A DNA stretch of 43,456 nt from Lachnospiraceae bacterium (lineage in GTDB: Bacteria > Bacillota > Clostridia > Lachnospirales > Lachnospiraceae), in assembly GCA_016282595.1 (NCBI GenBank), contig JAEEKV010000011.1, positions 1 to 43,456 of the forward strand, written 5' to 3'. Each line of letters starts with the position of its first letter. The stretch's first letter is position 1. The notes beneath the pieces are model-generated. The model was not told the DNA's origin and did no database searches. It worked only from the letters and a program-made list of their open reading frames with translations. Below, piece after piece: positions 8,471 to 18,676 of the stretch. The position numbers and the translations under genes were made by a program.

Positions 8471-11272
8471 CTACTTACTTGTTATGCTGATGCTCTTTCC
8501 TAAGATCTTTTTCTTTCCGATGCGGATATAAGGACGGATCCTGTAATGGTATGTCTTTCCTGTCTTTATTCTTCCATCGATGTACTTTGTTGTCTTTAGG
8601 GTTTTGATCCTTTTAAAGCCTCCGTTTTTCTTTTGGCTTCGAAGGATCACGTAGCCGTCGGCAAGGTTAGCTGCACTCCACGTCAGCCTGCAGCTCTTAT
8701 TTCCTTCACGTTTAGCTGTGACCTTTTTCACACATCCCGTCACCACACAGAGCTCGCTCTTTTTCGAAAGCAGCCGTTCACCGTCCCGGGTTTCCACAAA
8801 GGCTGCCACCTTGTAATAAAATGGTTGATTGTCCGAAATGGCCGGAACCTTTACCCTGGTGCTGTCCTTGGAAAGCACGCGATATACGCTAAAGCTGTCT
8901 TTCCCTTTTCTCTTTCGATAAAGCACATATCCGTCGGCTCCTTCGGAGGTTGCAAACGAAATGGTGAGCCCGGTATTCTTCAGGGTCTTTCCGGTGCGCT
9001 TTAAGGATGTGATCTGCGGCGTTTTTGGTGCTATGGCAATCTCACACTGTGCGGAAAGTTTGCCCGCGCTAACTGTGATCATTGTCCTGCCCGGTTTTTT
9101 GGCTGTCACAAAGCCGTATCCTGTTACCGAAGCCACCCCGGGATCGGCGCTTGTCCAGGTTACTTCCAAATCCCCGGGACTGTCCTTAAATACGGGCTTT
9201 GCCGTCAGCTGCAGGGTTTCCTTTTCCTTCATTACGGCCTTGGTCTGATTCAAAGTAAGAGATATGAGTTCAGGCTCTTTGGCTCCTTCCTTCGGCCCAT
9301 CCTGCAGATCTTCTCCGGATCCGCCCTGGGTTGGATCCTTTTCATTTCCAGATCCTCCCTGACCACCTTGGCCGGAGTCATTATCACTGATACTGCTATT
9401 TTCGCTGATGGAGTTTTCGCTCACCGCATCCTTGGTATAGCCGCGGATTCGGAGGCTATAGCCGTCTCTGGTGACGTTATCATAGCTATCCACCTTGGAT
9501 TTTACAAAGATCTGATTTTTATACTGCGTCTGTTTACCGTTTTGGGTTACGGTATAGTTACCCATGGCAAACTCGGACAGATCCACCCAGTTAGCCCCCT
9601 CTGCCGTTTTGCAGAAGGTTTCTCCCGGATTGGACTTCGCATGGAAATTCCAGTATTTTCCGGTGGATGCGGTCATCTTTTCACTGTGGGCTGCATGAAG
9701 CACAATCTTGTCCTGGCTGCCGGTTTTGTGCAGGCCGGTAAACACGATGGAATACCGCTCCCCCTTGGAAACCTTAATCTCCTTTTCCAAAGGAATGGTA
9801 TGATAGCCGGAATAGGAAAGGGAGCCTTCCTGGGAAAGGGCCAAAGTTCCGCTTTCCGGCTTTCCTTCCTCTACCCCTGTATAGATCTTCAGCGTATAAC
9901 TGATGCCTTCTGTTTTCACGCCCAGTCCTACAGCCGACAAAAGCTGCTGCTCTGTGCCCTTTACCTCATAAATGGCAGCGCCGCCGGACACCTCGTAGGG
10001 GCAGTTTCTGAAGTTGGCACTTCCGTCATACAGATACAAATGATCGTAGTTGTCCGCTGCCTCACAGTCCAGAATAAAACCGTATTTGTAGCTGTTGCTT
10101 CCTGAAACCTGCCTCAGTCCACAGTCTTCATAGGACAGCCAAAAGCACCCGTACTGGGCACGTGTACTGCTCTCTCCTCCGTAGCTGTTTCTTACCAGCC
10201 ATGCACCATTGTTTTTCGGCCTGTGCTTTTCATTAAATTTCTCCTTGGGAAACTCATCGTCCCAGCCTATGATGGTGATGTTATGATTGGTGCTCCAGTT
10301 CGTTCCGTCGTAAAAGTAGCAATCACAATCCGGATCCGGATTATCATAGGTAGCGGAAGCAACAGCACGATATCCCGTCCCTATCGCTCCATAGGTTTGG
10401 ATCAGCGCCTTCATTTTGTTCCGCAGGGCTTCATCATTCCAGCTGTTACCGATGTTGATGACGTAGGCATTTTGCAGATGGGTTACATCCTTTTCATAGG
10501 CCATGGATAGGGAGTTTTCCTGTCCGCAGAGCCCCGAAAGATCTGCCCTCGTATTATTCGCCAGCGCTTCAAAGGGCGCCTCGCTTTCCTCCACAGCACC
10601 CACCCAGCCTGTCAGATGCCAGATGGTAAGATAATTGTTGCCGCCGATATCCGTGTAGATATTGTTGCCGTAGGAATCCGTTGCCGTATTGTAATCTCCC
10701 TCAGTGTTGCCCAGAGGGTCATTCAAATTTCCTTTGTTAAAAAAGTAGTAGGCCAGATGTCTCTCGGAAAGATCGATGGTATCCGACATGGCAAGACCCT
10801 TACGGATCAGGTTCATCTCCATGGTGGAAAGACATCCGAAGGTCCAGCAAAGGGAGGTGGGATTCTGATTTCGAAACTCCGGCATTCCCAATCCCTGAAT
10901 CGTTCTGGGATCATACTTGAGGGGAAGGTCTTCCTCCATTTGGCTTGATAAAGCTTCCTCACCTGCTGCGCTTTGCAGGCTTTTGGTCATAAGCATCCTG
11001 GATCTTAATGTCACCTTCGGGGTTTCCTGTCCCCTTTCAGGTGCATTCTCCACACCTTCCCATTCCAGCTCGGAAGCACCCATTACATCTTCAATGGAAA
11101 GTGGGGCCTCTTCTGTCAGTTCAAAGGTATCTGTCTCAGCGGCCAAAACTTCCACAGACAGGCTGCGTGGCATAGCGGCAGGCAAACATACAGACAGCAT
11201 GAGCATAAATGTCATGCCCACACTCATCCATCTGCGTGCGCTATGCAGTTTTTCGAACCGCAAGTTTTTCAT
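8471..11272 (-). CDS. Secreted papain-like (C1) cysteine peptidase with lectin-like, Big_2-type Ig and fibronectin III-like domains
   Basis: Signal peptide; RNQNPTSLCWTFGCLSTME (Cys), NHNITIIGWDDE (His), GAWLVRNSYG (Asn); Big_2-like block LTLNQTKAVMKEKETLQLTAKP...SADPGVASVTGYGFVTAKKPGRTMITVSAG; Fn3-like C-terminus. Confidence 0.87.
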   Translation of the reverse strand: MKNLRFEKLHSARRWMSVGMTFMLMLSVCLPAAMPRSLSVEVLAAETDTFELTEEAPLSIEDVMGASELEWEGVENAPERGQETPKVTLRSRMLMTKSLQSAAGEEALSSQMEEDLPLKYDPRTIQGLGMPEFRNQNPTSLCWTFGCLSTMEMNLIRKGLAMSDTIDLSERHLAYYFFNKGNLNDPLGNTEGDYNTATDSYGNNIYTDIGGNNYLTIWHLTGWVGAVEESEAPFEALANNTRADLSGLCGQENSLSMAYEKDVTHLQNAYVINIGNSWNDEALRNKMKALIQTYGAIGTGYRAVASATYDNPDPDCDCYFYDGTNWSTNHNITIIGWDDEFPKEKFNEKHRPKNNGAWLVRNSYGGESSTRAQYGCFWLSYEDCGLRQVSGSNSYKYGFILDCEAADNYDHLYLYDGSANFRNCPYEVSGGAAIYEVKGTEQQLLSAVGLGVKTEGISYTLKIYTGVEEGKPESGTLALSQEGSLSYSGYHTIPLEKEIKVSKGERYSIVFTGLHKTGSQDKIVLHAAHSEKMTASTGKYWNFHAKSNPGETFCKTAEGANWVDLSEFAMGNYTVTQNGKQTQYKNQIFVKSKVDSYDNVTRDGYSLRIRGYTKDAVSENSISENSSISDNDSGQGGQGGSGNEKDPTQGGSGEDLQDGPKEGAKEPELISLTLNQTKAVMKEKETLQLTAKPVFKDSPGDLEVTWTSADPGVASVTGYGFVTAKKPGRTMITVSAGKLSAQCEIAIAPKTPQITSLKRTGKTLKNTGLTISFATSEGADGYVLYRKRKGKDSFSVYRVLSKDSTRVKVPAISDNQPFYYKVAAFVETRDGERLLSKKSELCVVTGCVKKVTAKREGNKSCRLTWSAANLADGYVILRSQKKNGGFKRIKTLKTTKYIDGRIKTGKTYHYRIRPYIRIGKKKILGKSISITSK

Positions 11273-12174
11273 CCGTTATCCCCTGTATTGTCGTTTGTGT
11301 TTTCCGCCAAAGCACTCTCCTGTGCATTCCCGGTCTGCTCATTCCCGGCCTGCTCATTGGCCTCGTCTTCCTCTGCCACAAGTCGCAGGATCTCTTCTTC
11401 CTTCTGTGCCTTCTTGGTCTTCTTCAGCTGGCCTGCATCCAGCTTCATCATATAGTCTTCATAAGCCTCCAGCACTTCCTCCGGCTTTCCGTCCATTTTG
11501 ATCAGGCCTTCATTGAGCCAGATCACACGATCACAAAGGGTGCGGATGGTTTCGTTGCTGTGAGAGACGATCATAACCGTCCTCTCCTTATTCCCGATGA
11601 GCTCCTTCATCTTCCGGAAGCTCTTTTTCTTAAACTGCATATCTCCGACACTGAGTACCTCGTCGATGAGAATGATATCCGTCTCCATAACTGCGGTAAT
11701 GGAAAAGGCCAGCTTGGAATACATACCGGAGGAGTAGGTACGAACCGGCATATTAATAAAGGAGCCCAGCCCGGAAAACTCCACGATCTCGTTGTATTTT
11801 TCCTGGATCCGTTCCTTGGTAAAGCCCAGAAGCAAACCGGAGAGATAGATATTTTCCTTTCCCGTCAAAGCCTTGTTAAAACCAACTCCAATGGATAGAA
11901 GGGAAATGGAATGATCCCCGATGTCGATCTTTCCCTCATCCGCGGAAAAGATTCCTGCAATGGAACGAAGCAGCGTGGATTTACCGCTGCCGTTCTTTCC
12001 AACCAGCCCTACGATCTCACCTTTTCCGATCTCAAAGGAAACTCCCTTGACGGCCTCGATCTCTTCCAGCTTGGTCTTTTTCAGGGAAAAGAAGCTCTTC
12101 TTGATTCCCTGCGCCTTAATGACTTTATATCGGATATGGACATCCGAAACCTTGATTACATTTTCCTGACTCAT
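11269..12174 (-). CDS. ABC transporter ATP-binding protein, polysaccharide/teichoic acid export type (Wzt/TagH-like)
   Basis: Walker A GLVGKNGSGKSTLL, signature YSSGMYSKLAFSI, Walker B DIILIDEVLSVGD; acidic low-complexity C-terminal tail. Confidence 0.93.
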   Translation of the reverse strand: MSQENVIKVSDVHIRYKVIKAQGIKKSFFSLKKTKLEEIEAVKGVSFEIGKGEIVGLVGKNGSGKSTLLRSIAGIFSADEGKIDIGDHSISLLSIGVGFNKALTGKENIYLSGLLLGFTKERIQEKYNEIVEFSGLGSFINMPVRTYSSGMYSKLAFSITAVMETDIILIDEVLSVGDMQFKKKSFRKMKELIGNKERTVMIVSHSNETIRTLCDRVIWLNEGLIKMDGKPEEVLEAYEDYMMKLDAGQLKKTKKAQKEEEILRLVAEEDEANEQAGNEQTGNAQESALAENTNDNTGDNG

Positions 12175-12198
12175 AACTTCTATTCTTTCCTGTTTTTC

Positions 12199-12978
12199 TC
12201 AGATCAGCTTCACATACGAATTTTCATGCTTTACGATCACCTTGGTTGCAATCACCGACAGGATCAGGCTAACTACAAACCAGAAGGCCAGCATCCTCAG
12301 ATTCGGGCTCTGCTCATACAGCACGCACTTTCGCATGGAGGTGATCAAAAAGGTCATGGGATTGCAGTTGAGCATCCACCTGTTGTAGGGCTCCGGCACG
12401 CGCTTTTCCACGCTGTAAAAGATACCCGACATATAGAACACCAAACGAAGTAACACGCTGACGATGTTGGCCATATCATCCATGAAGACGCCGAAGTTCA
12501 GCACAAAGCAGCTGATGGCGTAGGTCAGAAGGAGCAGTACCGCAAATACCGGGATCACGTAGATCACGCGCCAGGTCAGGGGCACCCGGTAAATGGGGAT
12601 CATGATGATCACCAGCACGAAGGCCACGCACATCTTAAAGCCCTCCTCCAGCATGGTGGTAAGAACCAGCACATACTTGGGCAGATAGACCTTGGATATG
12701 GTGCTCTTATTTTGCTTTACGATCCTAACGCTCTTATTAACACAGACACTGAAAAAGTTCCAAAGGTTCAGTGCCAGGAATACAAACAACGGGAAGTACT
12801 TCTCTCCCTTACCGAACACGATGAGGGATACAAAGGTGTAAACCAACATGAATAAAAAGGGATTCAGTACCCACCAGAGCCAGTTTAAGTAACTGGTGGC
12901 CACATCCGCCTTGAGGGCGGACTTGGCGGAATAGAGCATGTAACTTTTATATTTTTTGATATTCGTAAAAAACTTCAT
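12199..12978 (-). CDS. ABC-2 type permease for polysaccharide/teichoic acid export (Wzm/TagG-like)
   Basis: Six-TM ABC-2 protein adjacent to the ATPase; likely start MKFFTNIKKYKSYMLYSAKSALKADVATSYLNWLWWVLNPFLFMLVYTFVS at 12978 with AGGAAGGA RBS. Confidence 0.9.
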   Translation of the reverse strand: MKFFTNIKKYKSYMLYSAKSALKADVATSYLNWLWWVLNPFLFMLVYTFVSLIVFGKGEKYFPLFVFLALNLWNFFSVCVNKSVRIVKQNKSTISKVYLPKYVLVLTTMLEEGFKMCVAFVLVIIMIPIYRVPLTWRVIYVIPVFAVLLLLTYAISCFVLNFGVFMDDMANIVSVLLRLVFYMSGIFYSVEKRVPEPYNRWMLNCNPMTFLITSMRKCVLYEQSPNLRMLAFWFVVSLILSVIATKVIVKHENSYVKLI

Positions 12979-13014
12979 AGATCCTTCCTTTGCCTGCGCA
13001 CAAAAATGCACTAT

Positions 13015-13043
13015 ATTATAGCATTTTCAGCCTGTTTTAGCAA
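13015..13043 (-). promoter_or_regulatory. Putative sigma-A promoter upstream of the ABC permease gene
   Basis: Minus strand TTGCTA (13043-13038) - 17 bp - TGC-TATAAT (13020-13015); followed by AAGGAAGGATCTATG at the permease start. Confidence 0.6.
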
Positions 13044-14719
13044 GTTTTGGGAAACTGCAGCCCTCTCCATCGATCCACCCGGGTCCTTTGCAGGGCAAGC
13101 GCATCCAGATACTCCTTCGGCAATTCTCCTTTGATGAGCCAGTCGATGACCCGGTCACAGACTCCTGTATCCAAATGATCAAAGTGACGCCTTACATATT
13201 CCTCCAGCTTTTCCGCCTCAAAGGATCCGCTTTCAATGGCCGAAAGAAGCTCTTTAAACTCCGCTACCACTTTTCCGGGGGCATTCTCCCGGTAGGGCCT
13301 GTGAAAGCCTCTGTCCTTCCCGTATTCCTCTTCATCAAAGGCGTAAAACAGCATGGGTCTTTGCAGCACGGAAAATTCAAAGAGGTTGGAGGAATAATCC
13401 GTGATCAGCAGATCAGTGATCAAAAATAGATCGTTGATGGAAGCTTGGGGATCCGTCTCTAAGATCACATCCCGGCACTCCTTGGGTACATAGTCCCTTT
13501 CCTTCACCCAGGGATGCATCTTACAAAGTACTACATATCCGCATCTGTTTGCCACATCCCTCAGGGCCGGAAAATCGATCTTATCAAAGGGATAGTGGGC
13601 ATCCTTTTTGGATCGTCCACGGTAAGTCGGCGCTAACAAAATCACCTTTTTGTCCTTACAGATCGGATAGTTATTGAGCAATTTCTCTCTTTTTGCAGTA
13701 GTGATCTCCGGATCCAGAAAAGCGTCCATTCTGGGTATCCCGCAGGGGATCACCTTCTCATCCGCAATTCCCCAAAGCTCGGAGAAGATCCTTCTGATCT
13801 GCAGGGAGGATACCGTTGCCAGAGAGATCTGTCTGTGGCAGGACATGGGCCCCACTGCGCCGCTATGGCCCCATCTTGAATATCCGGTTGCCTTAAAACC
13901 CACCCCGGCATGCCAAAGCTGGATCAGTTTGGTATCCTCTCCCAGCATCAGCCAGTCCAGAATGGGAACATGGTCATCAATGAGGATCACGCCGCTTTGG
14001 GCCATAAGGGATAACAGCCTAAGGGTACTTTGTTTCCCATAGGATTTGGTGCGAACGCTTCTGCAGCTGGTAAGCAGCTTGTATCCCTCTCCTCGTGCTT
14101 TCAGTTTCTCATAAACTGCCTGCAGATTATCTCCCAGGGTCTCTGACTGCTCCGTTAAGAACAGGACGGTTTTCTCCCTTTTCGCCGCATTTAAAGAATA
14201 TTTCCTTTTCTGCGTCTGATAGTAAGCGGCAAGCAACTTTTTCTTACAGCGGGCAGCCACGGACCTTGCAGTTTTGCAGCCTTCCTTCTGCGTGATCTTT
14301 GCTACAAGCTCACCTTCCGAAGAAAGATGAAATCCCACCTGGTAGGATCTTGTTTTCTGATAGCGGAACTCCCTATGCAGACCATCCAAAAGCCCTTTGG
14401 TTTCGGCATCCTCTGCCAGGGCATTTGCCTTCAGATACCCCATAAACCGGTCATTCTCTGTCACTGCAAAACGATACTCTCCCGGATCCAGACAACGTTC
14501 ATCTCCCCTGTTGGTTACATTCCACAAAACCGAAAGACTTCCGTCCTCCGAAGCCTCTGTTTCCACCTCTCCACAGCACCTTCCGGTCTTTGTATCTGCT
14601 AAAAAAACGGCGAGCGTACCCTCCTGCCGCTTTGCATGATCCTTCTCAAAAGGTTCCATTACAAGCCGCAGATAGATACGCTCCCAGCTGACACTTTTCA
14701 GTTGTAACTCTTTGTTCAC
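13037..14719 (-). CDS. CDP-glycerol glycerophosphotransferase family protein (TagB/TagF-like)
   Basis: KLIQLWHAGVGFKATGYSRWGHSG, ILLAPTYRGRSKKDAHYPFDKIDF, LLITDYSSNLFEFSVLQRPMLFYAFDEEEYGKDRGF are Glyphos_transf signatures. Confidence 0.92.
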   Translation of the reverse strand: MNKELQLKSVSWERIYLRLVMEPFEKDHAKRQEGTLAVFLADTKTGRCCGEVETEASEDGSLSVLWNVTNRGDERCLDPGEYRFAVTENDRFMGYLKANALAEDAETKGLLDGLHREFRYQKTRSYQVGFHLSSEGELVAKITQKEGCKTARSVAARCKKKLLAAYYQTQKRKYSLNAAKREKTVLFLTEQSETLGDNLQAVYEKLKARGEGYKLLTSCRSVRTKSYGKQSTLRLLSLMAQSGVILIDDHVPILDWLMLGEDTKLIQLWHAGVGFKATGYSRWGHSGAVGPMSCHRQISLATVSSLQIRRIFSELWGIADEKVIPCGIPRMDAFLDPEITTAKREKLLNNYPICKDKKVILLAPTYRGRSKKDAHYPFDKIDFPALRDVANRCGYVVLCKMHPWVKERDYVPKECRDVILETDPQASINDLFLITDLLITDYSSNLFEFSVLQRPMLFYAFDEEEYGKDRGFHRPYRENAPGKVVAEFKELLSAIESGSFEAEKLEEYVRRHFDHLDTGVCDRVIDWLIKGELPKEYLDALALQRTRVDRWRGLQFPKTC

Positions 14720-15292
14720 TCAGATCCCCCGCTCTTTGCGGTATTCTGCGATACCGCTCCAGAGTTTGTCTTTTTCCGACAGGATCAGATCCTCTCTTGT
14801 CATTCCATCCGGCATGGGCCAGTCGATACCAATCTCAGGATCGGACCACAAAAGACCGCCCTCATCATTGGGATGGTAAAAGTCCGTACACTTATAGGTA
14901 AACTCTGCAAAATCCGACAGCACGATAAAACCGTGTGCAAAATTCTTGGGAATGAAGAACTGCTTTTTATTCTCTGCGCTGAGTCTCACGCCGAAGGCCT
15001 GCCCGAAGGTAGCGCTTCCGGGACGAAGATCTACAGCCACATCAAATACCTCTCCGCTGACTACTCTTACCAGCTTATCCTGCGGAAACTCCTTCTGAAA
15101 ATGCAGGCCACGCAGCACGCCCTTTTTAGACGCTGACTGATTATCCTGTACAAAGGTCAGATCAATGCCCGCTTCCTTAAAGTCGTTGGCATTGTAGGTC
15201 TCCATAAAATAGCCTCTCTCATCACCGAATACCGTCGGTGTGATTACCTTCAGTCCTTCGATATGACAGGTTTCCACCGTGATCTTTCCCAT
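14720..15292 (-). CDS. rfbC: dTDP-4-dehydrorhamnose 3,5-epimerase
   Basis: MGKITVETCHIEGLKVITPTVFGDERGYFMETYNANDFKEAGIDLTFVQDNQSASKKGVLRGLHFQ; RmlC signature. Alternative start at 15328. Confidence 0.96.
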   Translation of the reverse strand: MGKITVETCHIEGLKVITPTVFGDERGYFMETYNANDFKEAGIDLTFVQDNQSASKKGVLRGLHFQKEFPQDKLVRVVSGEVFDVAVDLRPGSATFGQAFGVRLSAENKKQFFIPKNFAHGFIVLSDFAEFTYKCTDFYHPNDEGGLLWSDPEIGIDWPMPDGMTREDLILSEKDKLWSGIAEYRKERGI

Positions 15293-15327
15293 GGATCCAT
15301 CCTCCGTTTTTGTTTTATTATAAGTCA

Positions 15328-18300
15328 TTAATTCTGATAGGTCAAAAGTTCATTGATCATACCCAGGATCGAACCGCCGTAGTTGGTATCTGTCGCCCAT
15401 CCTTTTCCATACGGGTTATCGGGAATTCCAAGCCATTCCACATAGGGCGCCGTGTTCCGATTGACATAGATAAATCTGTCATCCACACAGGTATTTGCCA
15501 AAGGATCCAGGCTTGCATAAGCCTTCAGGTGCTGGATCTGGGCACGGATTCCGATCTGTACGGAAGGGTAGGAGTTTCCGGGAACTCCGCCGCCGGTAGC
15601 TCCGATCCCCGCAAAGTTAAACTGGGAAATGGAAACATCTCCGCCATATTTCAGGAAGTTGGTTTCCTTCATAGCCTGACAGAACGCCACCTCAGCCTTG
15701 ATGCCTTCTGCCGCACACTCGTCGATATAGAGCTTGCAGAACTTACGCAGGGAAGAAGCGTCCGAATCCTTGTAAAAAGCAGGATAGGTCGCATGGGCGC
15801 TGTAGTAAGCCACCAGCTGGTTCAGCGTTGCCTCGGAGGTTCCTGCGATGGCATACAGCACAGGATCCTTACCCAGTTCAAAGGTGTTTCTCGTAAGGGT
15901 CTTTTTCACGCCGTTTTTCAGCGTAACCGTAGCTTCACACTGGTAGGAACCGTCCAGATTCTGATGGTACTTTTTATTGATCGTAGCTGTCCAGCGGTTG
16001 TTTTCAAGCTTCGCTTTATAGGTATGGGCAGCCGCTCTCTTGATCTTGGGCCACACCTTGACGCTGATCTCCTTTACGGGACATACACTCTGCACGCCAC
16101 CATAGGTCAGTACATTTCCGTTCTCACCGTTGGCCGCATAGGTAAAGGAAGCACTCTGTACATCATCCACCTTGATCTTCTTCACAGCGCCGACCTTGGT
16201 ATATTTTCCGTTCTGCTTTACGTAGCAGATGATCTTATAGGTTCCCGCTGCGGAAAAATCGGAGATGTTCACGTTCTTCTGATAGGTGCCGCTGCTCTTT
16301 GCCCTGGTCACCGTATAGCTCTTGGTCTTTCTCCGGGACTTGGCAGTTACCTTGAATTTCACGCCTTCCACCTTTCCCATCAGGTCCATATCGACGGCTT
16401 TCAGGATCAGCTTCATCTGTTTCTTATTCAGGGAAACCGTCATTTTGGGCTCCGGAAAATCCGGTGTTACGGCCTTTGTAAGCACCGCTTTTTCGATGTC
16501 CGTATTATCGGTAACGATCACCTTGACCTGATAAAGTCCTGTCATACCTCCGTGATTGGCAAGGGCCACGTCCGCATAATAGACGTTTCCTTTCCTGGTG
16601 GCATCCAGAGTCTCCGTCTTTTTCTCGCCGTTCTGGTTGGTGACCTCAAAGGCTACCTTCTTCACGCCGCTGGGTGCGTTCACACCGCTGGCCTGCACCC
16701 GGAAGGTGGATTTTGCCTTATCCACGGAGGGACTGGTCACATCCGCCGCGGAGGGTCCGGTAATGGTAAAGGAGCCTGTGGCCACCTTCTTTTGATTTCC
16801 GGCGGAATCCACCGTATAGGCAAACACCTTGTAATCTCCTGCCGTTGCATGGTCGATCACATCTACGGTTGCCGTCCATTCCTTATTGGATTCCTTCTCT
16901 CCTTCATAAGCGGCGATATCATCCATATCATCTTCTTCACTGTAAACGTGGAAGATCACGCTCTTATCCGATTTACTTGTTCCGGTCAAGGTCAGATAAA
17001 CCTCGGTCTCCTTTTTGTTCACCTCGCAGTCGATCTCGAAGCCGGATTTGTTCACCGTCTTTCCGTCCTCTTCCACAGGCGGTCCTTCCTTGAGCTGGAA
17101 AGCGGAAGCGATACCCTGTGCATCTGCAATACCCAGCTTTTTCAGATTCTCTTCGGAGGAGCAGAAAGCAGCATCCGAATAGTTATTTACAAAAGCATGC
17201 TCAATGATGATCCCCGGAAAACCGTGCAGTTTACTTCTTCTGATAACACCGTAGTAGTCTGCAAGACTGCCGTCGGGATAGGTATCCCCGGTCTGAGAGC
17301 CGTAGGTCTTGACACCGTTGTTCTGAAGTCCCAGGTTTACCAGGTTTGCCAGAATATGAGTTGCCAGCTTCCTTCCCGCTTCTGATACGGAAGCATTGTA
17401 ATTTCCATTGGGATAAAATACCATGGCTCCCTTGGAAGTAGTTGCCGAGGTTCCCGTAGAGTTAAAGTGAATGGATACATAGGCATTGGCGCCCACGGAA
17501 GCTGCCGCTTCCACTCTGAGAGCATTATCATCGGTGGAACTGTATCCGGGATGGGGGCAGGCATTGGAGGTTCTGGTCATATAGACCGTCACATTGGAAT
17601 AGTTCTCTTCCAGATACTGCTTACAGTAGCTGGCTACCGTAAAGTTGAGCCTCTCTTCCAAAAGACCGTTGGCCCTGGCTCCGCAGTGGGTATCGTCATG
17701 ACCGGGATCAAGAACGATCACTACCTTCTGCACCTTGGCCTGCTCGGCACTCAGACTTTCCTCTTCTTCCGATTCGGCGCTCAGCGCTTCCTCCCCATTG
17801 ACAGAAAGATCCTCCTGCATATTTGCAAGGGCTGCTTCCAGCTGCGCCGCAACGCCCCCGGCGGTTACATTCTGCACGCCGAGATTGATCACCGAATCCT
17901 GAAGCTCCTCCTGCTGGTCTTCGGACAAGCCGCTTCCCTCTGCACAAAGGCCTTCATCCTCACACAGATCTCCGATCTTCTCGGTATCAAAGGAAACCTC
18001 ACTGTCCACACCGAAGGCTGCTTCCTCCATTCCGGGAACGGCTGCGATATCCAGGCTTTCCCAGCTGCCGCCAAAGGGCTGCATCTTTAAGCTTCCGAAT
18101 CCGTAAACGCCCCGGGAAAGCTTTGTTCCCGTCTCGAACACCAGACTGCCGTCCTCGCTTTTTGAAAGGGGCAACAGGATCTGCTCGCCGGTGCTTTTCC
18201 GGATCAGGGTAAGGTTAGCATCCGCAAACTTTTCTCCCTCTTTTGTCTCTACGGCCACCAGAATATGCCCGTTTTGGCCGGCCGAAAGAGATGTTTCCTC

Positions 18301-18519
18301 CAGATACAGGTATTCCAGTGCCCGCTCACTCACAGCTTCGGCAGCATTCTCCGATACCGCCGCTGCTTTGGATTCTGCAGGATTACTTGCATTTTTCTGA
18401 TCCGCCATGACCGGCATCACACTTTGTGTCAACAGAAAAAAGGCGGTCATAAAAGCCAGTCCGCGTTTCAGGGCTTTCTTTGCTCCGCCTTTTTGTATTG
18501 CATTTTTTACTATCATAAA
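15328..18519 (-). CDS. Secreted N-acetylmuramoyl-L-alanine amidase (amidase_3) with GBS Bsp-like repeats and C-terminal glucosaminidase-like domain
   Basis: KVVIVLDPGHDDTHCGARANGLLEERLNF...NAYVSIHFNSTG...GIIIEHAFVNN (amidase_3); three YxVxVxV-type Bsp repeats; C-terminal EVAFCQAMKETNFLKYGGDVSISQFNFAGIGATGG...YASLDPLANTCVDDRF (glucosaminidase). ORF-track start is 18555. Confidence 0.9.
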   Translation of the reverse strand, partial: FMIVKNAIQKGGAKKALKRGLAFMTAFFLLTQSVMPVMADQKNASNPAESKAAAVSENAAEAVSERALEYLYLEETSLSAGQNGHILVAVETKEGEKFADANLTLIRKSTGEQILLPLSKSEDGSLVFETGTKLSRGVYGFGSLKMQPFGGSWESLDIAAVPGMEEAAFGVDSEVSFDTEKIGDLCEDEGLCAEGSGLSEDQQEELQDSVINLGVQNVTAGGVAAQLEAALANMQEDLSVNGEEALSAESEEEESLSAEQAKVQKVVIVLDPGHDDTHCGARANGLLEERLNFTVASYCKQYLEENYSNVTVYMTRTSNACPHPGYSSTDDNALRVEAAASVGANAYVSIHFNSTGTSATTSKGAMVFYPNGNYNASVSEAGRKLATHILANLVNLGLQNNGVKTYGSQTGDTYPDGSLADYYGVIRRSKLHGFPGIIIEHAFVNNYSDAAFCSSEENLKKLGIADAQGIASAFQLKEGPPVEEDGKTVNKSGFEIDCEVNKKETEVYLTLTGTSKSDKSVIFHVYSEEDDMDDIAAYEGEKESNKEWTATVDVIDHATAGDYKVFAYTVDSAGNQKKVATGSFTITGPSAADVTSPSVDKAKSTFRVQASGVNAPSGVKKVAFEVTNQNGEKKTETLDATRKGNVYYADVALANHGGMTGLYQVKVIVTDNTDIEKAVLTKAVTPDFPEPKMTVSLNKKQMKLILKAVDMDLMGKVEGVKFKVTAKSRRKTKSYTVTRAKSSGTYQKNVNISDFSAAGTYKIICYVKQNGKYTKVGAVKKIKVDDVQSASFTYAANGENGNVLTYGGVQSVCPVKEISVKVWPKIKRAAAHTYKAKLENNRWTATINKKYHQNLDGSYQCEATVTLKNGVKKTLTRNTFELGKDPVLYAIAGTSEATLNQLVAYYSAHATYPAFYKDSDASSLRKFCKLYIDECAAEGIKAEVAFCQAMKETNFLKYGGDVSISQFNFAGIGATGGGVPGNSYPSVQIGIRAQIQHLKAYASLDPLANTCVDDRFIYVNRNTAPYVEWLGIPDNPYGKGWATDTNYGGSILGMINELLTYQN

Positions 18520-18576
18520 TCGACCTCTCCTTGACTTATTTCCCCTGTTTTTCATTGTTTTATGTCAACTATTCTC

Positions 18577-18604
18577 ATTCTACACAAAAAAGATGAAAAA
18601 TCAA
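18577..18604 (-). promoter_or_regulatory. Putative sigma-A promoter with extended -10 upstream of amidase gene
   Basis: Minus strand TTGATT (18604-18599) - 16 bp - TGTG-TAGAAT (18582-18577). Confidence 0.45.
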
Positions 18605-18676
18605 TGAATTTTCGGTGAAAAGTAAAGTTTTTGCAGGAAATATGTCAAAAACGGCCGATTTTATCTGTGTCTGCTT

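Noticed and set aside
15310-17385. 691-aa plus-strand ORF
   Set aside because: Lies wholly antisense to the well-supported amidase/glucosaminidase gene; the sequence is a His/Ile/Leu/Gly-rich mirror of that coding frame with no domain motifs.
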